Below, piece by piece: positions 52,028 through 60,918 of a stretch of DNA of 64,000 nt. A program made the translations under genes and the position numbers. The notes below the pieces were generated by a model. That model had not been told where the DNA came from. It did no database searches and saw only the letters and a program-made list of their open reading frames with translations. Each line of letters opens with the position of its first letter. Position 1 is the stretch's first letter. Origin of the DNA: an uncultured Alphaproteobacteria bacterium (GTDB lineage: Bacteria > Pseudomonadota > Alphaproteobacteria > RF32 > CAG-239); assembly GCA_934254915.1 (NCBI GenBank), contig CAKQMH010000001.1, forward strand, positions 124,001 to 188,000, given 5' to 3'.

Positions 52028-54890
52028 AAAACGAATATATACCGAAGGTACGCAGGAGGCGCGTTATCAGGAAGCCGCGGCGCATAATTTTTATTCGTCA
52101 CAAAATCCGCAGTCGCATATTGTTCAAAATGCAACCGTACTTCCGCTGAAGTTAGCAATCGATTCTTCGGGTAAAACCACGTTTTTAGGTGGAATCATTG
52201 ATAATAACGGCCGTTTTTTTGAGCCTTCTGCACATATTCATGAGCTTGATACTGCAACCGGCTCGCTTAAATCCGGCTACCAATTTAACCCGCAAGATGT
52301 TAAACACCAATCTGAAACTGTTATCTACGGTGGTTTGTTATATGAACATTTCGGACATTTTCTGGTCGAAAGCGTATCGCGTTTATGGTATGTTTTAGAA
52401 CACCCCGAACATAATTACCCGTTGGTGTTTGTGACTGAAAAAAGCGGCACTCCCTGTCAACAAATTTTAGACTTTTTCGCTTTAATCGGCATCAGCCGCA
52501 AGCGTTTGCTTTTCATTCAAGAACCAACGTGTTTTGATAAAATAATTGTTCCCGAACAATCAGCTGTTTTATCGGGATATTACACTTCCCCGTTTATTCT
52601 TCCGTATGAAAAAGCCGCTGCAGCGGTAACTCCGCAAAAATTTGCCAAGGTTTATCTTTCCCGTCGCAAATTTCATGGCGCTGTACAGCTGTTGGGCGAA
52701 GAAAAACTTGAAAAAATTTTCCGCGCCAACGGTTATAAAGTAATTTATCCGGAGCGTTTGAGTCTTAAAGAACAAATCGCTTACATCCGCGGCGCTAAAG
52801 CCGTAGCCTCCGTAATGGGAAGCGCCTCGCATTTAATGTTATTCGCGCACCCGCAGACACAAAGCATTGTGTTAGAGCGTACCGAGCACATTAATTTAGA
52901 GCAAATTCTGATTAATCAGGCCAAAGATTTGGATTGGTACTCTGTTTGCGCGAATATGAATTATCTTCCGGTCGGACATGAGTTCAGCCCGCTGTTAATG
53001 GGATTAACCGAAAGCGCCGCGGCCTTTTTTGCTGATCAGGGCTATAAGTTCGACCCTCGACAAGTCGGCAAAATATCCAATAACGATATTCGCAAATTCA
53101 ACCGCATTTGGTTTGCGCGATATTCCTCACCTAAACACTACCCCCAATTAGAGGGAATTGATGATATTTATGCCAGTCGTATCAGAAAATATTGTACTAC
53201 GGCCTTTTTGTCTTTACGCCAACATATTTTCCTAAAACGCACAGAAGGCGCATATAGAGTTTATTCAATCTTGGGGCTGAAATTTAAAGTTCTTCGAAAC
53301 AAGGAAAGCAGGATGACGGATGTAAAAGTAGTCAGCGTTGTACGCGATAGTGAAATGTATGATAAATGTGTCAAGAACAATCCGTATTTTCATGATTGTG
53401 AATTGGTTGTGCAGGATAACCGTGTAGAAAATAAAGGTATTGCCGAAAGATATAACGAATTTCTGAACAGCTATGATTACACTCAGCCGGCATGGTTTGT
53501 CTTTTGTCACGAAGATTGGCAACCACAAGAAGCCGTTGTTAATAAGCTGAAAAATCTTCCGAAAGATAGTCTTTACGGCGTTATCGGTGTTAAATTTGCA
53601 GGAATAAAACACAAAGGCGGACAAGATGTTGCTATTCTGCATTCCTGCGGCAAAATAAGACAGTGCGACAAAAACGGACAACGCCTTATCAGCATCGGTA
53701 CAACTCCGCCCAAATCGGGAGCCGAGGCTGATACGGCCGATTGTCAATGTTTGATTGTCCACTCTGATTTGATTAAGCAAACCGGTTTGCGTTTTGACGA
53801 AAACTTAAAATTTGATTTTTATGTTGAAGAATTTTGCATTAATGCCAGTGAAAATTTTGGTATCAAGCTCAAAATAATTCCACTGAAATGTTGTCACCAT
53901 TCGTATGGTAATGTGCAACATCGCTTTTATGATGCGGTGGATTACGTCCGCGCCAAATATCCGCATCCCCAACATCCTTATGCCTCAACCGTTAATAAAA
54001 CCGTTATCGGTTTAGCTGATGGTATACCGGTGATGCATTATAAAAAGTTTGGCGAAAACTTCTGGTTTCAGAAAAAAGTAACTAATTCGGGAAAGCTGCT
54101 CATTAAAATTTGCAAAATCCCCGTGTTTGAGAAAAAGTTATTACCCGCCATTAATACAAATGGATTTGAGGGCGTCGTTTACACTTGCATAATGGGAAAT
54201 TATGATAATTTAGTAATGCATGATTACACTAATCCTAATTGGAAATACATTTGCTTTACCAACAACAAAAAACTCCTAAAACAAAAGACTTATGGCAAGT
54301 GGGAAATACAATCAGCACGTTTTAAAAAATTAGACAATACTAAAAATGCCAGATGGCATAAAACCCACCCCCATATTCTATTTCCTGATTGTGAAAAGAG
54401 TCTATGGATTGACGCTAATGGAAATATATTGAGTAATTATATTTTCAATAAAATAACAGAAACATATTCTGATTTATTAATTCCTTTACATTTTAGCCGT
54501 GACGATATTTACGAAGAATGTGAAGAAGTAATTAAATGTAAGAAAGATTCCCAAAGAAATTGTAATCGAATAAAAACATTTCTACAGAATAATAATATGC
54601 CACGTCATTATGGTTTAAACGAAACAAATGTAATATACCGTAGACATAATCAGCCCCTAATCAAAAAGATTATGAATGAATGGTGGTCATTTATTTTAAA
54701 CTATTCCAAACGAGATCAATTATCTTGTTCATATGTATTGTGGAAAAATGGCATTAAAATCGAGGATATTAGTATACCTAACGCTCGTTTCAATGAAGGA
54801 AATTTTATTTTCATCAACCACATTCCGCACAATAAAAAGCATAAAACATTTCAAATATTGGGCATTAAAATTAAAATAAAAACTCGTTAG
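52020..54890 (+). CDS. Three-domain glycosyltransferase (GT61 - GT2-like - DUF616-like)
   Basis: About 956 residues from the GTG at 52020, which is 7 bases after AGGAG; an ATG at 52014 is too close to it. Domain 1 (about 100-370) is GT61/DUF563-like: V-I-Y-G-G-L-L-Y-E-H-F-G-H-F-L-V-E-S, S-R-R-K-F-H, S-V-M-G-S-A-S-H-L. Domain 2 (about 431-650) is GT2-like: V-V-S-V-V-R-D, N-R-V-E-N-K-G-I-A-E-R-Y-N, F-C-H-E-D-W-Q. Domain 3 (about 714-950) is DUF616-like: V-V-Y-T-C-I-M-G-N-Y-D-N, W-I-D-A-N-G-N. It should build several linkages of a surface glycan. Confidence 0.78.
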   Translation: MPKKRIYTEGTQEARYQEAAAHNFYSSQNPQSHIVQNATVLPLKLAIDSSGKTTFLGGIIDNNGRFFEPSAHIHELDTATGSLKSGYQFNPQDVKHQSETVIYGGLLYEHFGHFLVESVSRLWYVLEHPEHNYPLVFVTEKSGTPCQQILDFFALIGISRKRLLFIQEPTCFDKIIVPEQSAVLSGYYTSPFILPYEKAAAAVTPQKFAKVYLSRRKFHGAVQLLGEEKLEKIFRANGYKVIYPERLSLKEQIAYIRGAKAVASVMGSASHLMLFAHPQTQSIVLERTEHINLEQILINQAKDLDWYSVCANMNYLPVGHEFSPLLMGLTESAAAFFADQGYKFDPRQVGKISNNDIRKFNRIWFARYSSPKHYPQLEGIDDIYASRIRKYCTTAFLSLRQHIFLKRTEGAYRVYSILGLKFKVLRNKESRMTDVKVVSVVRDSEMYDKCVKNNPYFHDCELVVQDNRVENKGIAERYNEFLNSYDYTQPAWFVFCHEDWQPQEAVVNKLKNLPKDSLYGVIGVKFAGIKHKGGQDVAILHSCGKIRQCDKNGQRLISIGTTPPKSGAEADTADCQCLIVHSDLIKQTGLRFDENLKFDFYVEEFCINASENFGIKLKIIPLKCCHHSYGNVQHRFYDAVDYVRAKYPHPQHPYASTVNKTVIGLADGIPVMHYKKFGENFWFQKKVTNSGKLLIKICKIPVFEKKLLPAINTNGFEGVVYTCIMGNYDNLVMHDYTNPNWKYICFTNNKKLLKQKTYGKWEIQSARFKKLDNTKNARWHKTHPHILFPDCEKSLWIDANGNILSNYIFNKITETYSDLLIPLHFSRDDIYEECEEVIKCKKDSQRNCNRIKTFLQNNNMPRHYGLNETNVIYRRHNQPLIKKIMNEWWSFILNYSKRDQLSCSYVLWKNGIKIEDISIPNARFNEGNFIFINHIPHNKKHKTFQILGIKIKIKTR

Positions 54891-54912
54891 TAAATAATAG
54901 TTAGGAAAAAAA

Positions 54913-55491
54913 ATGAAATTGTTTCATAAACAAAATAAAAATGGGAAAGTTGGTATTTACTTATTTGGTATAAAAATACTAAGTTATAAAATAAAACATC
55001 ACAAACTTAGCCAACTTGAATATGTTCGCAATCTTGGTGTTAAGGTTGGAGAAAACACATCTTTTATACAATACCCTAATTTTGGAAGCGAACCATTTTT
55101 AATCGAAATCGGCAGTGATTGTGTTATTTCGTTTGGTTGCACATTTTTAACACATGACGGTAGTCGAAAAATATGTATGAAATACATTGATAAAAAATTC
55201 CATAAAGATTTAATGACATGGAAAAAAATAAAAATTGGCAACAACTGTTTTATTGGATGTAACTCAACCATCATGCCTGGTGTAACAATAGGAAATAATG
55301 TAGTAATCGGAGCATGTAGTGTTGTTACAAAAGATATTCCTGATGGAGAAGTATGGGCAGGAAATCCGGTCAAATTTATAAAAAAAACACCTCAATTAGC
55401 TGAGAAAATTCTCCAATATAGCCTATCTGATGAAGCCGAAAAAATCCGCCTCAACTACCATGAACAATACCAAAGAGTAAAGCAGCTATAA
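54913..55491 (+). CDS. Hexapeptide-repeat acyltransferase
   Basis: 192 residues. The left-handed beta-helix is clear: I-E-I-G-S-D-C-V-I-S-F-G-C, K-I-G-N-N-C-F-I-G-C-N-S-T-I-M-P-G-V-T-I-G-N-N-V-V-I-G-A-C-S-V-V-T-K-D-I-P-D-G-E-V-W-A-G-N-P-V-K-F-I. The T-H-D-G segment carries the catalytic-type His. It belongs to the CatB/maltose-O-acetyltransferase group and probably O- or N-acetylates a sugar of the glycan. AGGAAA precedes the start, 22 bases after the previous gene. Confidence 0.85.
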   Translation: MKLFHKQNKNGKVGIYLFGIKILSYKIKHHKLSQLEYVRNLGVKVGENTSFIQYPNFGSEPFLIEIGSDCVISFGCTFLTHDGSRKICMKYIDKKFHKDLMTWKKIKIGNNCFIGCNSTIMPGVTIGNNVVIGACSVVTKDIPDGEVWAGNPVKFIKKTPQLAEKILQYSLSDEAEKIRLNYHEQYQRVKQL

Positions 55492-55556
55492 TTACTTGCA
55501 CATTTATGGCAACCAAATATTGCTACTGACACATACTTAATGAAAGGAAAAATCAA

Positions 55557-56477
55557 GTGAAATTTTTTTACAAAGAAAAACTTGATAATGGCATAAGAAA
55601 TTTATACTTATTGGGTTTAAAGGTCTTGAGCTATAAACATATTAAAAATTTTTCTTTAGATTTTTCGAATGCTGACATCGATATCCAAAAATATGTAGCT
55701 CTCAATAGACATAAAAATGAAATAATAAATTTGATACTAGGATCATCACATGCCCGTGACGGTTTTTCTCCCTCTAAGTACTATTTTAACTTAGGAAATT
55801 CTTCGCTTGATTTATACCGCTTGTATAAATTGTATGAATACTGCATAAATAACAATTTCAACAATTTAAAGAATTTAATTATATTTTTCGATGTTTTTTC
55901 TCCAGGTCTACAATTGGAAAAAACCAAAGAAGCATACAAAACAATTCCCTATAAATATTTATACAATATAGAGTATCAATTTCCTCTACCTGAAATATAT
56001 AGAAATTATGAAAAAGGATTAAGAAAATATTTAACAGCACATACAGATATCTATGTTGACAACAATTACTGGGGAGCATCCCCCAGAAATGTAACCCATG
56101 ATTTATCAGTAACACCTCAAGCATTAACAGCCAAACATTTAAAGAACAATTCACGAAACAACGGACAAATAAAATTTCTTGAAAATATTTTTATGCTTGC
56201 AAATAAACACAGCCATAAAGTTTACATTGTTACTCCCCCCTACAAAAAGGAGTACACACAATGTTTGCCACGATTTGAAATTGTTTTCAAAGAATTACTG
56301 GACTTACTCGCTAAATATCATGATGTAACATTACTAAATTTTCAAAACGATAATGACTTCATTGATAGCGATTTTGATGATTGGGATCATTTAAATACTA
56401 AAGGGGCTGAAAAACTGAGTAATAAAATAATTCTTAATATACATCAAGCTGCAGAATATGGAGAAAACAGGTGTTAA
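55557..56477 (+). CDS. SGNH-hydrolase-like protein of the glycan locus
   Basis: 306 residues, GTG start with AAAGGA upstream. It opens with a phrase shared with other proteins of this locus (KLDNGIRNLYLLGLKVLSYK; compare GIYLFGIKILSYK in the acyltransferase). SGNH-type blocks follow: I-L-G-S-S-H-A-R-D-G (Ser about 63), N-L-G-N-S-S-L-D, and the C-terminal D-W-D-H-L-N (Asp-x-x-His about 275). No signal peptide. It could be a glycan O-acetylesterase or acetyl transfer partner; no assay-level inference is possible. Confidence 0.65.
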   Translation: MKFFYKEKLDNGIRNLYLLGLKVLSYKHIKNFSLDFSNADIDIQKYVALNRHKNEIINLILGSSHARDGFSPSKYYFNLGNSSLDLYRLYKLYEYCINNNFNNLKNLIIFFDVFSPGLQLEKTKEAYKTIPYKYLYNIEYQFPLPEIYRNYEKGLRKYLTAHTDIYVDNNYWGASPRNVTHDLSVTPQALTAKHLKNNSRNNGQIKFLENIFMLANKHSHKVYIVTPPYKKEYTQCLPRFEIVFKELLDLLAKYHDVTLLNFQNDNDFIDSDFDDWDHLNTKGAEKLSNKIILNIHQAAEYGENRC

Positions 56478-57748
56478 AAATATACTTTGATAAAAAAGAT
56501 TACCCAAATTTACACAAAAAATATACTTCAAACAATAAACAATCAATAAAAGATGCTAAAGTTTTAAAAAATGCTTATATAACAAATGCAGGTCCGTATT
56601 CTATAATAAATGACATTTATAAAGTTGATGCCGGCGTATATTCCGAAGATAAAAAATTATATCTAGAATCTACTCAATATGAGAATGAATTATCTTTAAA
56701 ACCCTTAGGGGGGGGGATAGAATTTATCAACCAAAAGGTTATATACGGTGGTGTGCTGTCGCCACACTATGGACATTTTTTAATAGAAAGTACCGTTAGA
56801 TTATATTACTATCTACAGCACAGAAATGATGATACATATATTGTATTCTCCAAACTAGTTAATTATATCCCCCAATTTGTAAAAGATTTTTTTGAATTAC
56901 TAAATATCCCTGATGATAAAATAATCTATATTGATAAAATTACGCAATTTTCGCAGGTTATAGTTCCCTATAAATCATTTACCAGAAGCTATTATACAAA
57001 TGAATTTTCAATCCCTTTTATTGAAGCATCTAAAAATATTAAACCTGCACAATATCAAAAGATATTTTTTTCTCGAAAAGATTGGAACGGTGTTGCCAAA
57101 TGTCTTGGCGAAAATAATCTTGAAAAAATCTTTAATAAAAATGGCTTTAAATCAATTGCAATGGAAAAATTGTCATTAAGACAACAAATTGCCGTCATCA
57201 AAGGAGCAAATGTAATTGCCGGAATTAACGGAACATCATTCCACAATATTTTATTTTCCGCCTCCCAAAAAACATTAATAATGTTAAATCGCAATGAAGA
57301 AACCGATTGCCAATATATTATTAATCAAGCTACAAATGCCGACTGTTATTTAATTAAAGCCTATACAAACATCTTACCGGTTAATCACGCACATGGCCCA
57401 TTCATTGTCGGAGTAACACCGGAGTTTAAACAATTTGCACAAGAATATGGATTAAATTGCTATAACATTAATTTTAATCCGCAAAAATATCTTAAAAAAT
57501 TTTGGGAATTATTTAACGAAACATATTCGCAAAAAAATTATTACCAAGAATTGGTACTAAATAACAAAAATTTAGTCGACGTTAAATTGGTATTGGAGTT
57601 TCTTAACAAGTGCAATTATTCAAAAACAAAACTAATTTTATACTACATACTATCAAAAATCACATTCGGGAAATTGCATAAATTATTTAAATCAAAATAC
57701 AAAAATATGCACCATATAAAAAAACAAAAAATGGAATTCAATTATTAA
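56471..57748 (+). CDS. GT61-family glycosyltransferase with an internal poly-G tract
   Basis: 425 residues; GTG start at 56471 overlapping the previous gene. GT61/DUF563 motifs parallel domain 1 of the big enzyme: V-I-Y-G-G-V-L-S-P-H-Y-G-H-F-L-I-E-S, F-F-S-R-K-D-W, I-A-G-I-N-G-T-S-F-H. A run of nine G (56708-56716) encodes Gly-Gly-Gly at about residue 80, just before the domain. A one-base slip would cause an early stop, so expression could vary by slippage. The C-terminal 50 residues are basic. Confidence 0.82.
   Translation: MLKIYFDKKDYPNLHKKYTSNNKQSIKDAKVLKNAYITNAGPYSIINDIYKVDAGVYSEDKKLYLESTQYENELSLKPLGGGIEFINQKVIYGGVLSPHYGHFLIESTVRLYYYLQHRNDDTYIVFSKLVNYIPQFVKDFFELLNIPDDKIIYIDKITQFSQVIVPYKSFTRSYYTNEFSIPFIEASKNIKPAQYQKIFFSRKDWNGVAKCLGENNLEKIFNKNGFKSIAMEKLSLRQQIAVIKGANVIAGINGTSFHNILFSASQKTLIMLNRNEETDCQYIINQATNADCYLIKAYTNILPVNHAHGPFIVGVTPEFKQFAQEYGLNCYNINFNPQKYLKKFWELFNETYSQKNYYQELVLNNKNLVDVKLVLEFLNKCNYSKTKLILYYILSKITFGKLHKLFKSKYKNMHHIKKQKMEFNY
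56708..56716 (+). repeat. Homopolymer (G)9 inside a coding sequence
   Basis: Nine consecutive G in a very AT-rich gene, in frame as ggg-ggg-ggg. It is the longest G run I noticed in the window and sits at the start of the catalytic domain of the GT61 gene. Confidence 0.75.
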
Positions 57749-57770
57749 AACAAGAAAAGGAGTTAAAATT

Positions 57771-58910
57771 ATGAATGAAAAAATGATACCACTATTTAAA
57801 GTATATATTTCAAAAGATATCGATAAACCTCTATTGGACACAATCCATAGCGGTTGGATTGGCGAAGGTCCACGTGTCGCCGAATTTGAACAAAACCTGA
57901 AATCATACACCGGAAACGATAAGCTTGTAACCTTAAATGCCGGAACATCGGCTTTGCATTTAGCTTACCACCTGGCATTGCATCAACATGACTATAAATC
58001 ATATTACAATTCAAATACTGATGAAATTATCAGCACTCCGATAACCTGTACCGCTACAAACACACCTATAATAAGCAATGGTGCCAAAATTGTATGGGCT
58101 GACGTAGATCCTATTACCGGCAGCATTTCTCCTGAAGATATTGCCAAAAAAATTACCCCTAACACTAAAGCCGTTTCAATGGTTCATTGGGGCGGAAATC
58201 CTTGTGACATTGAAAAAATTAACCAAATTGCCCATAGCGCAGGTGTTATGACTGTCGAAGACGGAGCTCATTCTATGGGCATGGAGTATAAAGGTAAAAA
58301 ATTTGGCAACCATTCTGATTTTGCCATTAATTCCCTGCAAGCCATTAAACATGTAACTTCAATTGATGGTGGTTTACTGTGGTTCAAATCCGAAAAAGAT
58401 TTCGAACGCGCCAAACTTTTGCGCTGGTATGGTATAGATAGAACTATCCGCGAAGGCATCGACTTACGCTGCGAAATAGATGTTCCCGAAGCGGGTTACA
58501 AATTCCATATGAATGATGTATGTGCAGTTGTTGGTAATGAAAACTTTAAGCATTTACCTGAAATTTTAGCAAAACACAGAGAAAATGCTGAATTTTATAA
58601 TCAGGCATTTAAAGGAATTAATAAAATCACAGTCGTTCCTGAAAATCCTGATGGAAAATCAGCATATTGGTTATATACAATTCACGTTCATAATCGCGAT
58701 GAGCTAATGAGCAAGCTTAAGGAAGCAGGAATCATGGCCTCTAAAGTACACGCCAGAAATGATACCCATTCAATGTTTGCTGAATTCAAAACTGAACTAC
58801 CTGGTGTTGAAGCTTTTAATGCTACTCATATTTGTATTCCTGTCGGATGGTGGGTAACCCCCGTTGAGCGTGAGTATATTGCAGAACAAGTAATTAAATA
58901 CGCTAAATAA
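57771..58910 (+). CDS. DegT/DnrJ/EryC1/StrS-type sugar aminotransferase
   Basis: 379 residues. Fold-type I PLP features: G-E-G-P-R-V-A-E-F-E start, N-A-G-T-S-A-L-H-L-A-Y (phosphate-binding), V-E-D-G-A-H-S-M-G-M (Asp for the pyridine N), and the Schiff-base Lys193 in S-L-Q-A-I-K-H-V-T. It transfers an amino group to a nucleotide-activated keto-sugar, such as in perosamine or related pathways. AAAGGAG precedes the ATG. GC is higher than in the preceding gene. The required keto-sugar could come from RmlA/RmlB, which is inference. Confidence 0.9.
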   Translation: MNEKMIPLFKVYISKDIDKPLLDTIHSGWIGEGPRVAEFEQNLKSYTGNDKLVTLNAGTSALHLAYHLALHQHDYKSYYNSNTDEIISTPITCTATNTPIISNGAKIVWADVDPITGSISPEDIAKKITPNTKAVSMVHWGGNPCDIEKINQIAHSAGVMTVEDGAHSMGMEYKGKKFGNHSDFAINSLQAIKHVTSIDGGLLWFKSEKDFERAKLLRWYGIDRTIREGIDLRCEIDVPEAGYKFHMNDVCAVVGNENFKHLPEILAKHRENAEFYNQAFKGINKITVVPENPDGKSAYWLYTIHVHNRDELMSKLKEAGIMASKVHARNDTHSMFAEFKTELPGVEAFNATHICIPVGWWVTPVEREYIAEQVIKYAK

Positions 58911-58917
58911 GCCACAA

Positions 58918-58953
58918 AAAGAAAGGGAAGTGACACTTTCCTTTCTTTTTTTT
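58918..58953 (+). terminator. Terminator of the glycan operon
   Basis: AAAGAAAGGGAAG and CTTTCCTTTCTTT form a 13-bp stem (one G-T) with a 5-nt loop and a T run. Confidence 0.85.
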
Positions 58954-59012
58954 TATAAAAAAATATTACTTGTTGTTTAGCCTCTTAATAAAATTTATTA
59001 AATATCACGCTA

Positions 59013-59834
59013 CTATTTACTAAGTAATGAACGGCAGCTGATTTTCATTGTCAGACGGTGAGTGGCATGAGGTTGCAGCCGCACAAAATAATCCCCCTGA
59101 TTAGCCGGCTCGACACAAACAAATTTTTGGTACTGCCCCTCGCCCATTTCAGCCAAATCTTTTGCGGGATTCCACACTACCATTGTTTGCGATCCGCTTT
59201 TTTCAATCGCAATCACCCGTTTATATCCCTGATCAACAATTTCGACTTTGCCCGTATGATTTAGAAACGCCGCGTCAAATTCTCCGTTAATCCGCAAGTC
59301 GTCGGTCAGCATTTGTACCGAACCGTCCAACGAACTTTTATATAAATGCCCCTGCAAACCTTTCAAAATTACATTGTCCAATGAGCTGACATTAAAATAG
59401 CAATGCAGCGCCTCGCTGAATTCAAAAATCTCATCGCCGTTATTGGTAGTTTCCAAACAATATTCCAGCGTGTCCGTAACTTTTATCCGCAGTTTTGCGG
59501 TAATGTCGAGCTGATATCTTTCATCCGGCGGCAATATCAATTCCGCCTCTAATTTATTTTCATCCTGCGTCAGCGCCGATATTTTCCAATCCGATATACG
59601 GGCAAAACCATGGCGAGGGAGGTTATCATTCAACTTTTCAGCGGCAAACCGCGGCCAACAAACCGGTATTCCACCCCTTATGGCTTGCAAACCGTCAAAT
59701 TTGTTACGCTCACCGAGCCAAAAAATATCCTGCGTTTCGCCCCGCGGACAATATGACAACAAGGTTGCGCCCCACAACGCCAATTTTCCCGTTGATGATT
59801 TATTTTGCCACTTTATAAACTTTTCGTTGTCCAT
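59013..59834 (-). CDS. D-hexose-6-phosphate mutarotase (YeaD-like aldose epimerase)
   Basis: 273 residues. YeaD-type motifs: A-T-L-L-S-Y-C-P-R-G, Q-D-I-F-W-L-G-E, R-G-G-I-P-V-C-W-P-R-F, P-R-H-G-F-A-R (His), F-S-E-A-L-H-C-Y-F-N-V (second His), and M-V-V-W-N-P with a late F-V-C-V-E-P (Glu). It interconverts anomers of hexose-6-phosphates. It is alone on the minus strand, convergent with the glycan operon. Confidence 0.88.
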   Translation of the reverse strand: MDNEKFIKWQNKSSTGKLALWGATLLSYCPRGETQDIFWLGERNKFDGLQAIRGGIPVCWPRFAAEKLNDNLPRHGFARISDWKISALTQDENKLEAELILPPDERYQLDITAKLRIKVTDTLEYCLETTNNGDEIFEFSEALHCYFNVSSLDNVILKGLQGHLYKSSLDGSVQMLTDDLRINGEFDAAFLNHTGKVEIVDQGYKRVIAIEKSGSQTMVVWNPAKDLAEMGEGQYQKFVCVEPANQGDYFVRLQPHATHRLTMKISCRSLLSK

Positions 59835-59943
59835 TTTCTGCCTCCCTTGCCAAGCTTTGATAACATATTACCGCTCAAATCACTAAAAAATTGTTATAGT
59901 ATACATACTTTATAAATCAATCACTGAATGCCGAAATAAACAA

Positions 59944-59972
59944 ATAAAGCCTTCATTAACTGAAGGCTTTAT
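59944..59972 (-). terminator. Terminator of the two small envelope genes
   Basis: ATAAAGCCTTCA and TGAAGGCTTTAT form a perfect 12-bp stem with a 5-nt loop. Confidence 0.85.
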
Positions 59973-59980
59973 CCAGCGTC

Positions 59981-60325
59981 TTAATCAATATAGACGACAT
60001 CCGTATCTTCCCGATCCGATGTATTAACGCATTTTTTGCTTACTTGCCCGCTCTTTTTTGACACCATGACAAAGCATTTTTTATCAAACTCCGGATAATA
60101 TTGGTTGGGATGATACACCACCTCCCGTGACTGATTGGCAATGATATAACTGCCCATAGCCACTCCGCTGATACCGGTCAAAATTCCCAACGCTGCTCCG
60201 TCGTCGTGATGATGACGGTCAACGTGATGTCTTGCCGGCGGCTGCGGATGATGCCAGGGTCTGGCCATCACATTTCCCGAACAGAGCAACAATGCCGCTA
60301 TCAGCAAACTCGCCATTTTTTTCAT
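59981..60325 (-). CDS. Small secreted His-rich protein
   Basis: 114 residues with a signal peptide (MKKMASLLIAALLLCSGNVMA-R). A His/Pro-rich segment follows (RPWHHPQPPARHHVDRHHHDD), then a hydrophobic stretch (ALGILTGISGVAMGSYIIA), and a C-terminal part with two Cys residues (KKCFVMV, KKCVNTS). His clusters suggest metal contact. It follows the LTXXQ gene by 17 bases with a GGAG site, so the two probably form an operon. Confidence 0.7.
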   Translation of the reverse strand: MKKMASLLIAALLLCSGNVMARPWHHPQPPARHHVDRHHHDDGAALGILTGISGVAMGSYIIANQSREVVYHPNQYYPEFDKKCFVMVSKKSGQVSKKCVNTSDREDTDVVYID

Positions 60326-60342
60326 ATCGTGTTCTCCGTTGA

Positions 60343-60858
60343 TTAATCCTTGGGTTCAGGAATATTTTCCGGATGATGATCCGGTTCAAACGGCGGCATA
60401 TCCGGACGCGGTTCTTTATCATCAAATTTGGGATGCGGACCGCGCGGGCCTTTGTATTTTTTCATTTCGGCTTTAATTTTGGCAAATTTTTCCTGCTGAT
60501 CCGGAGTTAAGATTTTTTCAAATTCCTGCATATTTTCTTGACGCAGTTTATCCATTTCCTCATGCAGTTTTTTAGCCCGTTCCATCAACGGTTTGACTTT
60601 TTCGCGCCCGTCGGCTCTTATTTTTTCGGCTTGCGCTTTTTGTTCAGCCGTCAAACCCAAATCCTGAGCCAGTTTTTCGGCCATCTGTTCGTGGCGCGGC
60701 GGCTCGCCTTGCGGATGCTTAAATTTATGTTCTCCGGCTTCGGCATTGACGCTTACGGCCAGCATTGCCGCACCCGACTTAATCCGATTGTTGCGGCGTT
60801 TGCGTGCTATATACAGCGGCTTAGCCTCTTTTAACAGTTGTGATACTTCCTCATACAT
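60343..60858 (-). CDS. LTXXQ-motif protein (Spy/CpxP-like)
   Basis: 171 residues. Two LTxxQ motifs (L-T-A-E-Q-K about 73, and L-T-P-D-Q-Q about 118) separated by a long charged helix fit the Spy/CpxP family of periplasmic stress chaperones and metal-sensing proteins. The N-terminus (KRRNNRIKSGAAMLAVSVNAEA) is a weak signal peptide only, so export is uncertain. The C-terminus is Pro/His/Asp-rich. GGGAG precedes the start. Its partner gene encodes a His-rich secreted protein. Confidence 0.7.
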   Translation of the reverse strand: MYEEVSQLLKEAKPLYIARKRRNNRIKSGAAMLAVSVNAEAGEHKFKHPQGEPPRHEQMAEKLAQDLGLTAEQKAQAEKIRADGREKVKPLMERAKKLHEEMDKLRQENMQEFEKILTPDQQEKFAKIKAEMKKYKGPRGPHPKFDDKEPRPDMPPFEPDHHPENIPEPKD

Positions 60859-60918
60859 TATTTTATCTCCCTTACACCTGTTAAAACGACAAAGCGCATC
60901 TAAATGTTCAAAAAAAAT

